A DNA stretch of 64,000 nt from Aquimarina acroporae (GCF_023195925.1 NZ_JALPRE010000016.1:81729-145728), one strand, 5' to 3'; numbered from the stretch's first letter, positions 25,302 through 33,481 are shown. A program made the numbers and translations. Notes: generated from the sequence alone by a model not told the origin.

Positions 25302-25309
25302 TAGATTTG
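25302..25309 (+). promoter_or_regulatory. GNAT gene promoter -7 element
   Basis: TAGATTTG, a perfect TAnnTTTG, 39 bp before the GNAT ATG. Confidence 0.45.
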
Positions 25310-25348
25310 TAGTACTTATAATCTAACAAAAGATTAAATACTTATTGA

Positions 25349-25879
25349 ATGAAATACATGCTTATCGGAGAAGAAACCGAAAGACTTACCTTTAGAAAAT
25401 TGGAACAAAGAGACTTTGAAGAATGGACCGAGCTTTTCGAAGAACAAAACGTTGCCAAATTTCTAGGCCTGGATCAAAGTCTAAATGCGTCAGGGCTCTG
25501 CAAAGCCTGGTACGACAAAACAACGAACCGATATGCTAACAACCTGGGAGGAATGAATGTACTTATCGATAAAAAAACGAATCGATTTATAGGTCAATGT
25601 GGTCTTCTGGTGCAAACTATAGATGATGAAGAACGATTAGAAGTTGGGTATTCAATACTTCCAAAATATTGGAATCAAGGTTATGCTTTCGAAGCAGCTT
25701 TTAAATGCAAAAATTATGCGTTTGAAAACGATTTTGCCAATTCTTTGGTTTCAGTGGTACATATTGAAAATATAGGTTCAGAAAAAGTAGCTTTAAAAAA
25801 TGGTATGACCTTCGAGAAAAAGACCGAAGACGTATTTAATGTTTTCAGTATCTCCAAAACCACCTGGGATAAGAAATAG
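25349..25879 (+). CDS. GNAT N-acetyltransferase, RimJ/RimL type
   Basis: A 176-residue acetyl-CoA-dependent acetyltransferase. The start TERLTFRKLEQRDFEEW is the typical RimJ-like N terminus, IGQCGLLVQTIDDEERLEVGYSILPKYWNQGYAFEA covers the beta-bulge and the acetyl-CoA pyrophosphate loop (in place of Q/RxxGxG/A), and VVHIENIGSEKVALKNGMTFEKK is the family's C-terminal element. Substrate unknown (ribosomal proteins, antibiotics or small amines). Confidence 0.88.
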   Translation: MKYMLIGEETERLTFRKLEQRDFEEWTELFEEQNVAKFLGLDQSLNASGLCKAWYDKTTNRYANNLGGMNVLIDKKTNRFIGQCGLLVQTIDDEERLEVGYSILPKYWNQGYAFEAAFKCKNYAFENDFANSLVSVVHIENIGSEKVALKNGMTFEKKTEDVFNVFSISKTTWDKK

Positions 25880-25957
25880 CAACATTTTCTTTCTAAAAGT
25901 GTAACAAATCCCAAGGATTTGTATCTCTAGGTGATAGACAACCATAATCATCTAGCT

Positions 25958-26992
25958 GTGCAAAAACTAATCTTCATTGTTACATTACTCTTATTATTCT
26001 CCTGTTACTCAAAGGAAAAGAAAGAATTTTCAATCGGGCAAAAATCTATAACCTACACTGATACTTCTAGAAATCGCCCTCTGATTACAGAAATATGGTA
26101 TCCTACATACGATTCTATAACTCAAAACCAAGAAAATTCTGATCGCAAAGAACTTTTTAAAACTATTAAGACCATTCCTAACGCCAGCATTCCGGAACAA
26201 AAATTCCCATTATTATTAGTTTCTCATGGTACTGGAGGGAATCGTTTTTCTCTCACATGGTTTATTGAGAAAATGGTCAAAAAGGGATATATAGTGGTGT
26301 CTGTAGATCATTATGGCAACTCCACTTTCAATAAAATACCAAGGGAATTTGTGAAATGGTGGGAAAGAGCAATTGACATTAAATTTATTCTTACCAATGT
26401 TCTTAACGACGAACTTGTGGGTTCAAGAGTAGATACCTCAAAAATCGGAGGAGTCGGTTTCTCTCTTGGTGGTTATACCAATATAGCTCTTGCAGGAGGT
26501 TATGTCGATAGAGATCATCAAATTAATGATCATGAAAATGACAGGGCAATGCCTCCAGAATTCCCTCAAACAGATGAAGTTATCAATTTTGACACCGATA
26601 GTTTAATTGTAGCATCTTATAAAACCTACAAGAATCAGGTTAAAGACCCCAGAATAAAAGCCTTTTTTGTAATGGCTCCTGCTATCGGTTTTGGATTTCA
26701 CTCTCAAGAACAAACCAAAGAAATCACTGCTCCAATATTTATTATTGCGGGTAAAGGAGACTCAAATACTCCCATTAAAAACAATGCGCAAAAATACCAC
26801 AACTTGATAAAAACTAGTAGTCTTCATCTATTTGATGAACATGTAGACCACTATGTATTTTTAAACGAAGCCACCGCTTTTGGGAAAAAAGTTGCTCCTG
26901 CAATTACTATAGATCATCCTAATGTAAATCGTAAAGAAATTCATGATAAAACTGTAAATTTAGCTGTCGAATTCTTTAAGAACAACTTGTAA
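25958..26992 (+). CDS. Lipoprotein alpha/beta hydrolase (PAF-acetylhydrolase / dienelactone hydrolase-like)
   Basis: A 344-residue exported serine hydrolase with the lipoprotein signal KLIFIVTLLLLFSC. It has the oxyanion strand FPLLLVSHGTGGNRFS, the nucleophile Ser169 in GVGFSLGGYTN, an Asp around GKGDSNTPI and a His around HVDHYVFL. The layout matches the platelet-activating-factor acetylhydrolase group. The GTG at 25958 directly precedes the signal peptide and is preferred; the in-frame GTG at 25931 would add nine polar residues before it. No ATG is available. The sequence GGATTTGTA at 25914-25922 resembles a -7 element. Confidence 0.8.
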   Translation: MQKLIFIVTLLLLFSCYSKEKKEFSIGQKSITYTDTSRNRPLITEIWYPTYDSITQNQENSDRKELFKTIKTIPNASIPEQKFPLLLVSHGTGGNRFSLTWFIEKMVKKGYIVVSVDHYGNSTFNKIPREFVKWWERAIDIKFILTNVLNDELVGSRVDTSKIGGVGFSLGGYTNIALAGGYVDRDHQINDHENDRAMPPEFPQTDEVINFDTDSLIVASYKTYKNQVKDPRIKAFFVMAPAIGFGFHSQEQTKEITAPIFIIAGKGDSNTPIKNNAQKYHNLIKTSSLHLFDEHVDHYVFLNEATAFGKKVAPAITIDHPNVNRKEIHDKTVNLAVEFFKNNL

Positions 26993-27112
26993 AACCAATA
27001 CTAAATTTATTGATAATCAGTCTCTATACTGTAGTCTTTCCTGAATTAAACATTAACAATAAATTATTAAAAATCTATGTAATGAAAACGGTAAAAATAC
27101 GACCTTTATAGT

Positions 27113-27961
27113 ATGACAAAGGAGTTTAAAGAGTTTTCTACAGGTGCTGTTTTGGTTGTTGCCGATGAAGAGGTATTGTATACTTATAAAAATTCTAAAG
27201 AAATAGGCTTATACACCTTCATATGGGTAAGGGAAGAAGATGCTGTTCTTGAAATTGATGGTATTTCGGTAACGATAACAAAAAATAACATCGTAGTACT
27301 TACTCCAAATCAATATTTCAGATATATAGATGGATCAAACTTGATTGTGTACCAATTCAATAGAGAGTTTTATTGTATCAAAGATCATGACAAAGAAGTA
27401 AGCTGTATGGGAGTATTGTTCTATGGAAACAGCGCAATTCCGGTGATACGCTTACCAGAAAAAGAACAAAATAAACTAGATTTATTTCACCAAATACTTT
27501 TAGAAGAGCTAGACACAGTCGATACCATTCAAGCCGAAATGCTCAGAATGCTAATGGCGCGATTCATAATAACTACCACCCGACTTGTTAAACAACAGGA
27601 CGATTTCAATGTAGTTGAATCACAAGTCGATTTGATAAGAGAATTTAATGCACTTGTAGAATTCCATTTCAGAGAAGAACATTCTGTAGCATTTTATGCC
27701 GAAAAAATGTTCAAATCACCAAAAACCCTGTCTAATAATTTTGCCAAATTTGAAAAAAGTCCCTTGCAAATTATACATGACAGAATTATTTTAGAAGCCA
27801 AACGCCTGCTTATTTATACTGAAAAAACTGCCAAAGAGATTGCATATGAAATTGGATTTGAAGATGCTTCTCATTTGAGTAGAATGTTTAAAAAACATAC
27901 ATCTTTTTCTCCCTCAGAGTTCAAAAAACAATTAAAACTAGAACCTGCAGGGAAATATTGA
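27113..27961 (+). CDS. AraC-family regulator, likely controlling the three boxed units downstream
   Basis: A 282-residue regulator: an N-terminal cupin-like sensing domain (about 15-110; VLEIDGISVTITKNNIVVLTP) and a C-terminal pair of helix-turn-helix motifs (about 185-275) with SVAFYAEKMFKSPKTLSNNF and the signature TAKEIAYEIGFEDASHLSRM followed by FKKHTSFSPSEFKK. The sensed ligand is unknown. The last codons and stop overlap a 28-bp sequence (27951-27978) that recurs upstream of the next two transcription units, which makes this protein the natural candidate to bind it. No copy lies upstream of its own gene. Confidence 0.9.
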   Translation: MTKEFKEFSTGAVLVVADEEVLYTYKNSKEIGLYTFIWVREEDAVLEIDGISVTITKNNIVVLTPNQYFRYIDGSNLIVYQFNREFYCIKDHDKEVSCMGVLFYGNSAIPVIRLPEKEQNKLDLFHQILLEELDTVDTIQAEMLRMLMARFIITTTRLVKQQDDFNVVESQVDLIREFNALVEFHFREEHSVAFYAEKMFKSPKTLSNNFAKFEKSPLQIIHDRIILEAKRLLIYTEKTAKEIAYEIGFEDASHLSRMFKKHTSFSPSEFKKQLKLEPAGKY

Positions 27962-27978
27962 CAAGTCAATAGGAAAAA
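27951..27978 (+). promoter_or_regulatory. 28-bp box, copy 1 (upstream of secreted protein + doxX)
   Basis: Begins GGAAATATTGACAAGT and ends GGAAAAA. It overlaps the araC stop codon. The G of the ANCTTTGTA -7 element (28008-28015) is 64 bp from the first base of the box. Confidence 0.75.
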
Positions 27979-28068
27979 GTTATATGGTATTATTTTAGTT
28001 TTCGCCCCAACTTTGTACTGTTATTATAAAACAACCGACGAATTTGATTCGGGTAAAACTTTAAGATT

Positions 28069-28545
28069 ATGAAAAACTCATTATTACAACATAGCAAGCA
28101 TATAATTTTTGGTATTTTTATTCTTATATCCTACTTGGGAACAGCTCAAGTTACATATGAAGATCAATTGGAAACCGTATACCTTAACAAACAAAGTGAA
28201 GAAGTAGTATATACCAATGACTTCAGCAACTTCAATAAGAGATTACTCTCCAAAAGCGAAATCGATTTTCGAGTTGAAATCAAAAACGCTAAGGAAAATG
28301 ACGAATATTTACTGTTTCTATCTGAAAGAAGTAATCTAGAACTGTTAAATGTCTCTTACTTGAAAACCGTAAGAAAAGGAGCTAACAGAAGTACTGATAC
28401 TGAGGATTTTGCGCAGTTTTTAAGAGAAAAACTCCCCGAGTTAATACATCAATTCAAAAAAGATAACAACATCGAAGAATTGTATATTATCTCAAGAAAG
28501 AATACTTTTAATGGGAAAATAGACGCCTTACCCAGCGTTTTATAA
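28069..28545 (+). CDS. Small secreted protein of unknown function, boxed unit 1
   Basis: A 158-residue protein with a signal peptide ending GTAQ near residue 26 (LISYLGTAQ). The mature part is a mixed alpha/beta domain of charged residues that I do not recognise (EIDFRVEIKNAKENDEYLLF, then a helical C-terminal part with EDFAQFLREKLPELIHQFKK). It is the first gene after the AraC-type box copy 1, with 39 bp to doxX, so the two are probably one operon under the upstream regulator. Confidence 0.7.
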   Translation: MKNSLLQHSKHIIFGIFILISYLGTAQVTYEDQLETVYLNKQSEEVVYTNDFSNFNKRLLSKSEIDFRVEIKNAKENDEYLLFLSERSNLELLNVSYLKTVRKGANRSTDTEDFAQFLREKLPELIHQFKKDNNIEELYIISRKNTFNGKIDALPSVL

Positions 28546-28584
28546 GTCTAATTGAACCAAAAAAAGTAAACACAAACTCGCGTA

Positions 28585-28956
28585 ATGAAAAAAATCGTAC
28601 CCCTATTGCTTCGAATTATCGTTGCAATCATTTTAATTCAAACTCTTAGATTTAAATTCACCGCTCACCCAGATAGTGTATATATCTTTACCAAGGTAGG
28701 CCTTGAACCTTACGGTCGCATTGGCACAGGTATTATAGAACTTATTGCGGGTGTCTTATTATTAATTCCAAAAACTATTTGGATTGGCGCAATGCTCACC
28801 TTGGGAATTATTGGTGGGGCCATAATGATGCACCTTACCAAACTTGGGATTGAAATTAATAACGATGGTGGAGTTCTGTTCATTACAGCAGTAGCAACAT
28901 TTGTGCTAAGCGCAGTGATTTTATGGATGAATAGAAAAGATGTAAAATTCTTTTAG
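28585..28956 (+). CDS. DoxX family membrane protein
   Basis: A 123-residue four-helix membrane protein. The first helix LLLRIIVAIILIQTLRFKF carries the DoxX-type R-x-x-F element, the second GIIELIAGVLLLIP is the family's conserved E-x-x-x-G segment, and GAMLTLGIIGGAIMMH and VLFITAVATFVLSAVILW follow. DoxX-like proteins are linked to oxidative stress or small-thiol redox processes in several bacteria. A strong terminator lies 22 bp downstream. Confidence 0.88.
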   Translation: MKKIVPLLLRIIVAIILIQTLRFKFTAHPDSVYIFTKVGLEPYGRIGTGIIELIAGVLLLIPKTIWIGAMLTLGIIGGAIMMHLTKLGIEINNDGGVLFITAVATFVLSAVILWMNRKDVKFF

Positions 28957-28977
28957 GGTAGTAATTAATTGGAAAAC

Positions 28978-29008
28978 AAAAAAACCTCTGCTTTGCAGAG
29001 GTTTTTTT
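28978..29008 (+). terminator. Terminator of the boxed unit 1 operon
   Basis: Perfect 14-bp stem (28978-28991 with 28995-29008), 3-nt loop, T tract. It ends 7 bp before box copy 2. Confidence 0.9.
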
Positions 29009-29015
29009 TGTTTCG

Positions 29016-29043
29016 GGAAATATTGACAAGTCAAAGGGAAAAA
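29016..29043 (+). promoter_or_regulatory. 28-bp box, copy 2 (upstream of the 53-residue gene)
   Basis: GGAAATATTGACAAGT followed by CAAAGGGAAAAA. The CATCTTTG -7 element is at 29093-29100, 84 bp from the first base of the box, exactly 20 bp more than in the other copies (about two helical turns). Confidence 0.75.
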
Positions 29044-29148
29044 GAACCATTTCCTCGCCCTCTTTTATACAGCATCTTTGTATTGTAATTAAAACATACT
29101 ATTAATTAAGTCTTATTTACAGAATAGGATATTTAAAAACATATAGAA

Positions 29149-29310
29149 ATGATGACTAAAAATAAATCCATTTTCAACTTAATCGAAATCTTCAGACAAG
29201 GAAAAAGACAAATCATGACTTCGCTAATTACAAAAAAGCATTGCGAACAAAAGGGAATTCATGACTTCTACTGTGATGCCGAAAAGCCATTTGTAAAAAA
29301 TCAACATTAA
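29149..29310 (+). CDS. 53-residue protein, boxed unit 2
   Basis: A short gene with no family I recognise: MMTKNKSIFNLIEIFRQGKR at the N terminus, then KKHCEQKGIHDFYCDAEKPF, with two Cys and two His arranged C-x5-H-x3-C, which could bind a metal or form a redox pair. Two ATGs in tandem (29149, 29152); either may start it. It is supported as a gene by its own box copy 2 and -7 element, and by the next box starting 14 bp after its stop. No signal peptide. Confidence 0.6.
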   Translation: MMTKNKSIFNLIEIFRQGKRQIMTSLITKKHCEQKGIHDFYCDAEKPFVKNQH

Positions 29311-29323
29311 AAAAATAAAGGGA

Positions 29324-29351
29324 GGAAATATTGACAAGTTATCGGGAAAAA
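29324..29351 (+). promoter_or_regulatory. 28-bp box, copy 3 (upstream of the AhpD-like gene)
   Basis: GGAAATATTGACAAGT followed by TATCGGGAAAAA. The -7 element is GACCTTTG (29381-29388), again 64 bp from the first base of the box. Confidence 0.75.
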
Positions 29352-29453
29352 CGATCATTTATACATCACTATTTCTAACGGACCTTTGTAACATACATAT
29401 AAATAACAATTATAAATCATCTGAACATATCAGAATACTAAAAACTTAAAATT

Positions 29454-30002
29454 ATGAGCACATTTAATGTACCAACCAGAGAAGAAGTAAGCGCTAATAA
29501 CCAAGCGATTTTTGACAACCTTAATAAAGCACTAGGTTTCGTTCCTAATCTATACGCTACCTATGCACATAGCGACACTGCACTAGAAAATTATTTAAAC
29601 TTTTCAAATGCAAAAACATCACTTTCTGCTAAAGAAAAAGAGGTAGTAAACCTTGCTGTAAGTCAAGTAAACGATTGTATCTATTGTTTATCTGCACATA
29701 CTGCAATTGGAAAAATGAACGGTTTTAACGATGAACAAATATTAGAACTTAGAGCTGGAAAAGCTTCTTTCGATACTAAATTAGATGCATTGGCTAAATT
29801 GGCTAAAAACGTTACCGAAAATAGAGGCCGTGCAGACCAGGAAGTAGTAGAAAACTTCTTTTCTGCGGGATATACCAAAGGAAGTTTGATAGATACTATT
29901 GTATTGGTAGGAGATAAAACAATTTCAAACTACATTCATAGTACAACTCAAATACCAGTAGATTTTCCGGTAGCACAACCACTAGAAACTACAACAGTAT
30001 AA
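29454..30002 (+). CDS. AhpD/carboxymuconolactone decarboxylase-like protein, boxed unit 3
   Basis: A 182-residue all-helical protein of the AhpD-like superfamily. The active site is Cys75-x-x-Cys78-x-x-x-His82 in NDCIYCLSAHTAIG, the pattern of AhpD-type peroxidases or reductases; the upstream KEKEVVNLAVSQ helix supplies the proton relay Glu. With the neighbouring DoxX protein and AraC regulator it suggests a response to peroxide, organic peroxide or electrophile stress. This is inference from family and context. Confidence 0.88.
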   Translation: MSTFNVPTREEVSANNQAIFDNLNKALGFVPNLYATYAHSDTALENYLNFSNAKTSLSAKEKEVVNLAVSQVNDCIYCLSAHTAIGKMNGFNDEQILELRAGKASFDTKLDALAKLAKNVTENRGRADQEVVENFFSAGYTKGSLIDTIVLVGDKTISNYIHSTTQIPVDFPVAQPLETTTV

Positions 30003-30044
30003 GTGTAACCACTGGAAATAATTTTCCTAAACATTTATTATATC

Positions 30045-30082
30045 CTGAAAAGGAAAGCATGACTTACATCTTTCCTTTTCAG
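30045..30082 (+). terminator. Hairpin after the AhpD-like gene
   Basis: Perfect 13-bp stem (30045-30057 with 30070-30082), 12-nt loop, but no long T tract. It may be a weak terminator or processing site between the AhpD-like gene and the cupredoxin gene. Confidence 0.5.
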
Positions 30083-30134
30083 AATCTAAAAGAAATTAAT
30101 TAAAAACCATTAATACATTAATAATCATTAAACC

Positions 30135-30503
30135 ATGAAAAAGTTAATCTCATTATTCACATTTATTTTAGCAATTACTTTCTCTGCTCAAGCTCAAGAA
30201 GTAAAAACAGTATCTCTTGAACAAACTAAAGGAGAATTTACTCAAAAAGAAATCAAACTATCTGAAGGAAGTTATGTTTTCAACATCTCTAACAACAGTG
30301 CAGGTACAGATGTAGGTTTTGTTTTAGTACCAGAAGGAAAAGATGCTGGTGATGCAAAAAACCACATAAAAGAAGCTTATGTTACCAAGGTAGTTGCCGA
30401 AGGAAAAACAGAAAGTTCTAATACTGTAACTCTGAAAAAAGGAACTTATAAGTATTTCTGTCCGTTAAACAAAACACCACAATACACGCTAACAGTAGAG
30501 TAA
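30135..30503 (+). CDS. Secreted cupredoxin-fold protein lacking most copper ligands
   Basis: A 122-residue exported protein (signal peptide ending AQAQ at residue 21) with the plastocyanin-like arrangement SYVFNISNNSAGTDVGFVLVPEG and a terminal KKGTYKYFCPLNKTPQYTLTVE. In true blue-copper proteins the C-terminal loop carries Cys, His and Met; here only Cys109 remains. The upstream His is absent: the one His in the protein (His77) is elsewhere. It is likely a structural cupredoxin rather than an electron carrier. It lies 132 bp from the AhpD-like gene with a hairpin between. Confidence 0.78.
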   Translation: MKKLISLFTFILAITFSAQAQEVKTVSLEQTKGEFTQKEIKLSEGSYVFNISNNSAGTDVGFVLVPEGKDAGDAKNHIKEAYVTKVVAEGKTESSNTVTLKKGTYKYFCPLNKTPQYTLTVE

Positions 30504-30524
30504 ATTCTATTATTTATAAAAGCT

Positions 30525-30560
30525 AAAACCTTGTTAATCTCTATTAGCAAGGTTTTTCTT
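30525..30560 (+). terminator. Terminator after cupredoxin gene
   Basis: Stem of 14 bp with one G-T pair (30525-30538 with 30543-30556), loop CTCT, T-rich tail. Confidence 0.82.
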
Positions 30561-30588
30561 TTTATATTTTTAGCCAAAATAAACCATC

Positions 30589-31311
30589 ATGAAAAATCAC
30601 TTTATCGTAATTATAATTTCTTTGCTTTTTATTTCATGTAAAACAGAAGTAAAAAAAGAAAATAAATATGAAGATGACATTGAAGTGAAAAACCCTGAAA
30701 TAGCAGAAGATAGTAAACCTAAATTAACAAGTACAAGTGAATCCATTGCCTTTGCAAATGGTTTTAAAAATTGGGATAAGATTCAAGAAATAAAATTCAC
30801 CTTTAACGTAGATAGAGATACATTACATTATGACCGCACTTGGAAATGGAGACCTAAAGAAAATCTTGTGACTCTAATTTCACAAAAAGACACTATTACA
30901 TATAACAGAGCTTCTATAGACAGTAGTAGTCAAAAAGCTGACCAAGGATTTATAAATGACAAATATTGGCTTCTAGCTCCTTTTAACTTATCTTGGGATG
31001 CCGCCAGTTTTACTTCAGAACACTCACTTAAGGATATCGCTCCGATAAGTGGAAAAGAAATGCAACGCTTAACTATTGTATACAACAATGAAGGTGGATA
31101 CACTCCTGGTGATGCGTATGATTTTTATTTTGAAGGAGATTTCCTTATTAAAGAATGGGTGTTTCGAGAAAAAAACACCAAAGAACCTTCACTCATAACT
31201 ACTTGGGAAGATTATAGCGATTTTAACGGTATCAAAATCGCAAAAACACATCAAAGAAACGAAGGGAATTGGAAGTTATATTTCACCAATATTGAAGTTA
31301 CTACCGAATAA
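30589..31311 (+). CDS. Lipoprotein of the DUF6503-like type
   Basis: A 240-residue lipoprotein (signal IIISLLFISC, Cys near 17), then a charged linker and a domain with successive beta-strands (IQEIKFTFNVDRDTLHYDRTWKW, ENLVTLISQKDTITYNR, LLAPFNLSWDAASF, EMQRLTIVYNN, DAYDFYFEGDFLIKEWVFRE). The pattern resembles the lipid-carrier-like folds of Bacteroidota DUF6503-type proteins; this match is from memory and tentative. It is convergent with the MFS gene 15 bp downstream. Confidence 0.65.
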   Translation: MKNHFIVIIISLLFISCKTEVKKENKYEDDIEVKNPEIAEDSKPKLTSTSESIAFANGFKNWDKIQEIKFTFNVDRDTLHYDRTWKWRPKENLVTLISQKDTITYNRASIDSSSQKADQGFINDKYWLLAPFNLSWDAASFTSEHSLKDIAPISGKEMQRLTIVYNNEGGYTPGDAYDFYFEGDFLIKEWVFREKNTKEPSLITTWEDYSDFNGIKIAKTHQRNEGNWKLYFTNIEVTTE

Positions 31312-31326
31312 AGAGTAGCACCTAAC

Positions 31327-32469
31327 TTATTTTTTGATGAATAGTGACGTTCCAAAGGAAACAACACTAAATATTAATAGTGCTATAAAACTCAACTTAA
31401 GAGAAGAGATATCTGCCAAAAAACCTAATAAAACAGGACCAACTAAAAAGCCTACAAATCCGGAACCGGCTATTATTGATATTCCCTGAGAAGACTCAAC
31501 ATTCTTGGTTTTCCCTCCTATTCTAAATAACTCGGGTACAATAACCGAAAAACCTAAACCTACCAGTCCAAATCCTATGATGGTAATTAATGGATCAACT
31601 AATAAGACTAATGCAAAACCGAGTCCTCCAAGCAAAGTCCCCAAGGTAATTATTCGTTTCGAACCTAATTTCGCACTTATAGCATCTCCCAAAAATCTTC
31701 CAAACGCCATAGTTGCTGAAAATGCAGTATACCCAAAACCGGTCCATGATACTTTTGCTTTAGAAACCTTTTCGAGATATAGTGCACTCCAATCTACAAT
31801 CGCACCTTCTGCAGCCATTACGCAAAATCCGATAAGAATCAATCCCAATAAAGGAATAAAATAACGAATATTAAAAGAAACCTCTTCTATTTCTTTAGAT
31901 GTTACCCGATAATACTGCTTCAAAAGAAAACCATTCAATAAGATCATAATTATGGCTACCACCAATACATGGAATAGTGGGACACTCACATAAGGAAGAA
32001 AAAAAGTTCCTATTCCAGCGCTGAGCATTCCTCCCAAGCTAAAAAAACCATGATTGGCAGACATAATATGAACTTTGTCTTCTTTTTCAATTTCTGTCAC
32101 CAAGGTATTCATAGCGATATCGGTAAAACCAGAAAAAACTCCTACAAGAAACATAGCTCCACACAACCAATAATATGAAGAAACCATAAATAATAAGGGG
32201 AACACAAATATTAACCCAAAAACTCCATATCCTGTAGCCTTACCTACTTTTAGTTTTTTTATAATCTTTGGAGCCAGTATTAACATGGTTAAGGTACCCA
32301 AAGCCATAAAGAATATAGCAATACCTAAATCTCCCTCATCTATTTTAAGCTTTTCTTTTACAGCAGGTATATATATTGCCCAGGTTCCAAACAGCACATT
32401 AATGGTCGCAAAAACCACCGCAGGAGCCAGATATCTTAAATTACTAAAAATTAGACTTAAAGAATTCAT
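31327..32469 (-). CDS. MFS transporter (YbjJ/FucP-like)
   Basis: A 380-residue protein with about 12 hydrophobic segments. The loop motif after segment 2 is degenerate (KIIKKLKVGKATGYG); segment 4-5 has GFTDIAMNTLV and ANHGFFSLGGMLSAG, features of the YbjJ/FucP-type subgroup. It is small for the family. It is divergent from the AraC regulator in front of the kynurenine operon, with 139 bp between them, so uptake or efflux of an aromatic compound related to that pathway is possible but unproven. Confidence 0.85.
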   Translation of the reverse strand: MNSLSLIFSNLRYLAPAVVFATINVLFGTWAIYIPAVKEKLKIDEGDLGIAIFFMALGTLTMLILAPKIIKKLKVGKATGYGVFGLIFVFPLLFMVSSYYWLCGAMFLVGVFSGFTDIAMNTLVTEIEKEDKVHIMSANHGFFSLGGMLSAGIGTFFLPYVSVPLFHVLVVAIIMILLNGFLLKQYYRVTSKEIEEVSFNIRYFIPLLGLILIGFCVMAAEGAIVDWSALYLEKVSKAKVSWTGFGYTAFSATMAFGRFLGDAISAKLGSKRIITLGTLLGGLGFALVLLVDPLITIIGFGLVGLGFSVIVPELFRIGGKTKNVESSQGISIIAGSGFVGFLVGPVLLGFLADISSLKLSFIALLIFSVVSFGTSLFIKK

Positions 32470-32596
32470 TTCCGAAATACGACTATATTATTATTCGGGA
32501 TCAAAATTAGAAACTAACCCCAAAAACAAGTGGTACAAACTATTCTAAATTTAAAACAAAATATTCCTAACTATAAACCAAAAACTTAAAATTTGT

Positions 32597-32604
32597 TAAT
32601 TTTG
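32597..32604 (+). promoter_or_regulatory. -7 promoter element abutting the AraC gene start
   Basis: TAATTTTG, a perfect TAnnTTTG, with 4 nt (TTTC) to the ATG: predicted leaderless or nearly leaderless transcript. Confidence 0.5.
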
Positions 32605-32608
32605 TTTC

Positions 32609-33481
32609 ATGAAAATAGCTTATGAGCAGATTTATCTCGATCGATCTACCTCCTTAAAGATCGAAACCTATACCGACAAATCACAATGTGGAATTGTAAG
32701 TTGGCATTTGCATCCTGAATACGAACTGGTATTTATACAAAGTGGTAAAGGAAGTATTCAAATCGAAACACATTTTGAAAATTATGAAGATGGATTGCTT
32801 GTTTTTTTAGGACCTAATATGCCTCACATGCCTTTTGGCAATAAGGAAACCAATAATACTATAGAAGTAGTTGCTCAGTTTTCTGAACGCTTTGTTCAGG
32901 AGAAACTAGCTCTCTTTCCAGAATTCGAGAAGCTGCTAAAATTCATTGAAACCTCAAAACGAGGTATTATTTTCTCAAAAAAAACCCATAAAAAAGTAGC
33001 CAAGAACTTTTTAAAATTTGCAAAACAAAATAAAACAGAGAAACTTTTAAACTTCATCAATATCTTAGATACACTTTCTAATTGTGAAGAACCCCGAAAA
33101 ATATTAAAAAACAAGCATACGCTAGATCTAAGCAAACTCTCTATCGAACGATTCTCTAAAATATATACCTACATTAATGACCATTATGATCAGGAAATAC
33201 GATCTGAAACTTTAGCCCAACATATAGGACTAACACCTAACTCCTTTTGCAGGATGTTTAAACGGGTTACCAACAGAAACTTTATTGACTTTTTAAACGA
33301 ATTCCGAATTAAAAAAGCTGAAGAATATTTTAACCACCAAGATATCACTATTTCCGAAGTCATGTATAAATGTGGTTTTAATGATCCATCTTACTTCTCT
33401 AAACAATTTAAAAAATACAATAATCAATCACCTTCTAGGTATCTTCGACAATTAAAACAAGAAAGGTCTTTAGAAGTTTAA
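32609..33481 (+). CDS. AraC-family regulator upstream of the kynurenine operon
   Basis: A 290-residue regulator: an N-terminal cupin sensing domain (about 15-100; WHLHPEYELVFIQSGKGSIQIE with the HxH metal-type motif, and DGLLVFLGPNMPHMPF), an alpha-helical linker, and a C-terminal double helix-turn-helix (about 190-285) with SETLAQHIGLTPNSFCRMFKR and the signature ITISEVMYKCGFNDPSYFSKQF. It is divergent from the MFS gene and 93 bp upstream of kynU in the same direction. It could regulate either; the operon also encodes an IclR regulator. Confidence 0.9.
   Translation: MKIAYEQIYLDRSTSLKIETYTDKSQCGIVSWHLHPEYELVFIQSGKGSIQIETHFENYEDGLLVFLGPNMPHMPFGNKETNNTIEVVAQFSERFVQEKLALFPEFEKLLKFIETSKRGIIFSKKTHKKVAKNFLKFAKQNKTEKLLNFINILDTLSNCEEPRKILKNKHTLDLSKLSIERFSKIYTYINDHYDQEIRSETLAQHIGLTPNSFCRMFKRVTNRNFIDFLNEFRIKKAEEYFNHQDITISEVMYKCGFNDPSYFSKQFKKYNNQSPSRYLRQLKQERSLEV

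Noticed and set aside
30012..30028. GGAAATAATTTTCC just after the AhpD-like gene as a fourth AraC box
   Set aside because: It shares only GGAAATA with the 28-bp box, lacks the TTGACAAGT core and sits over the region after the stop codon.
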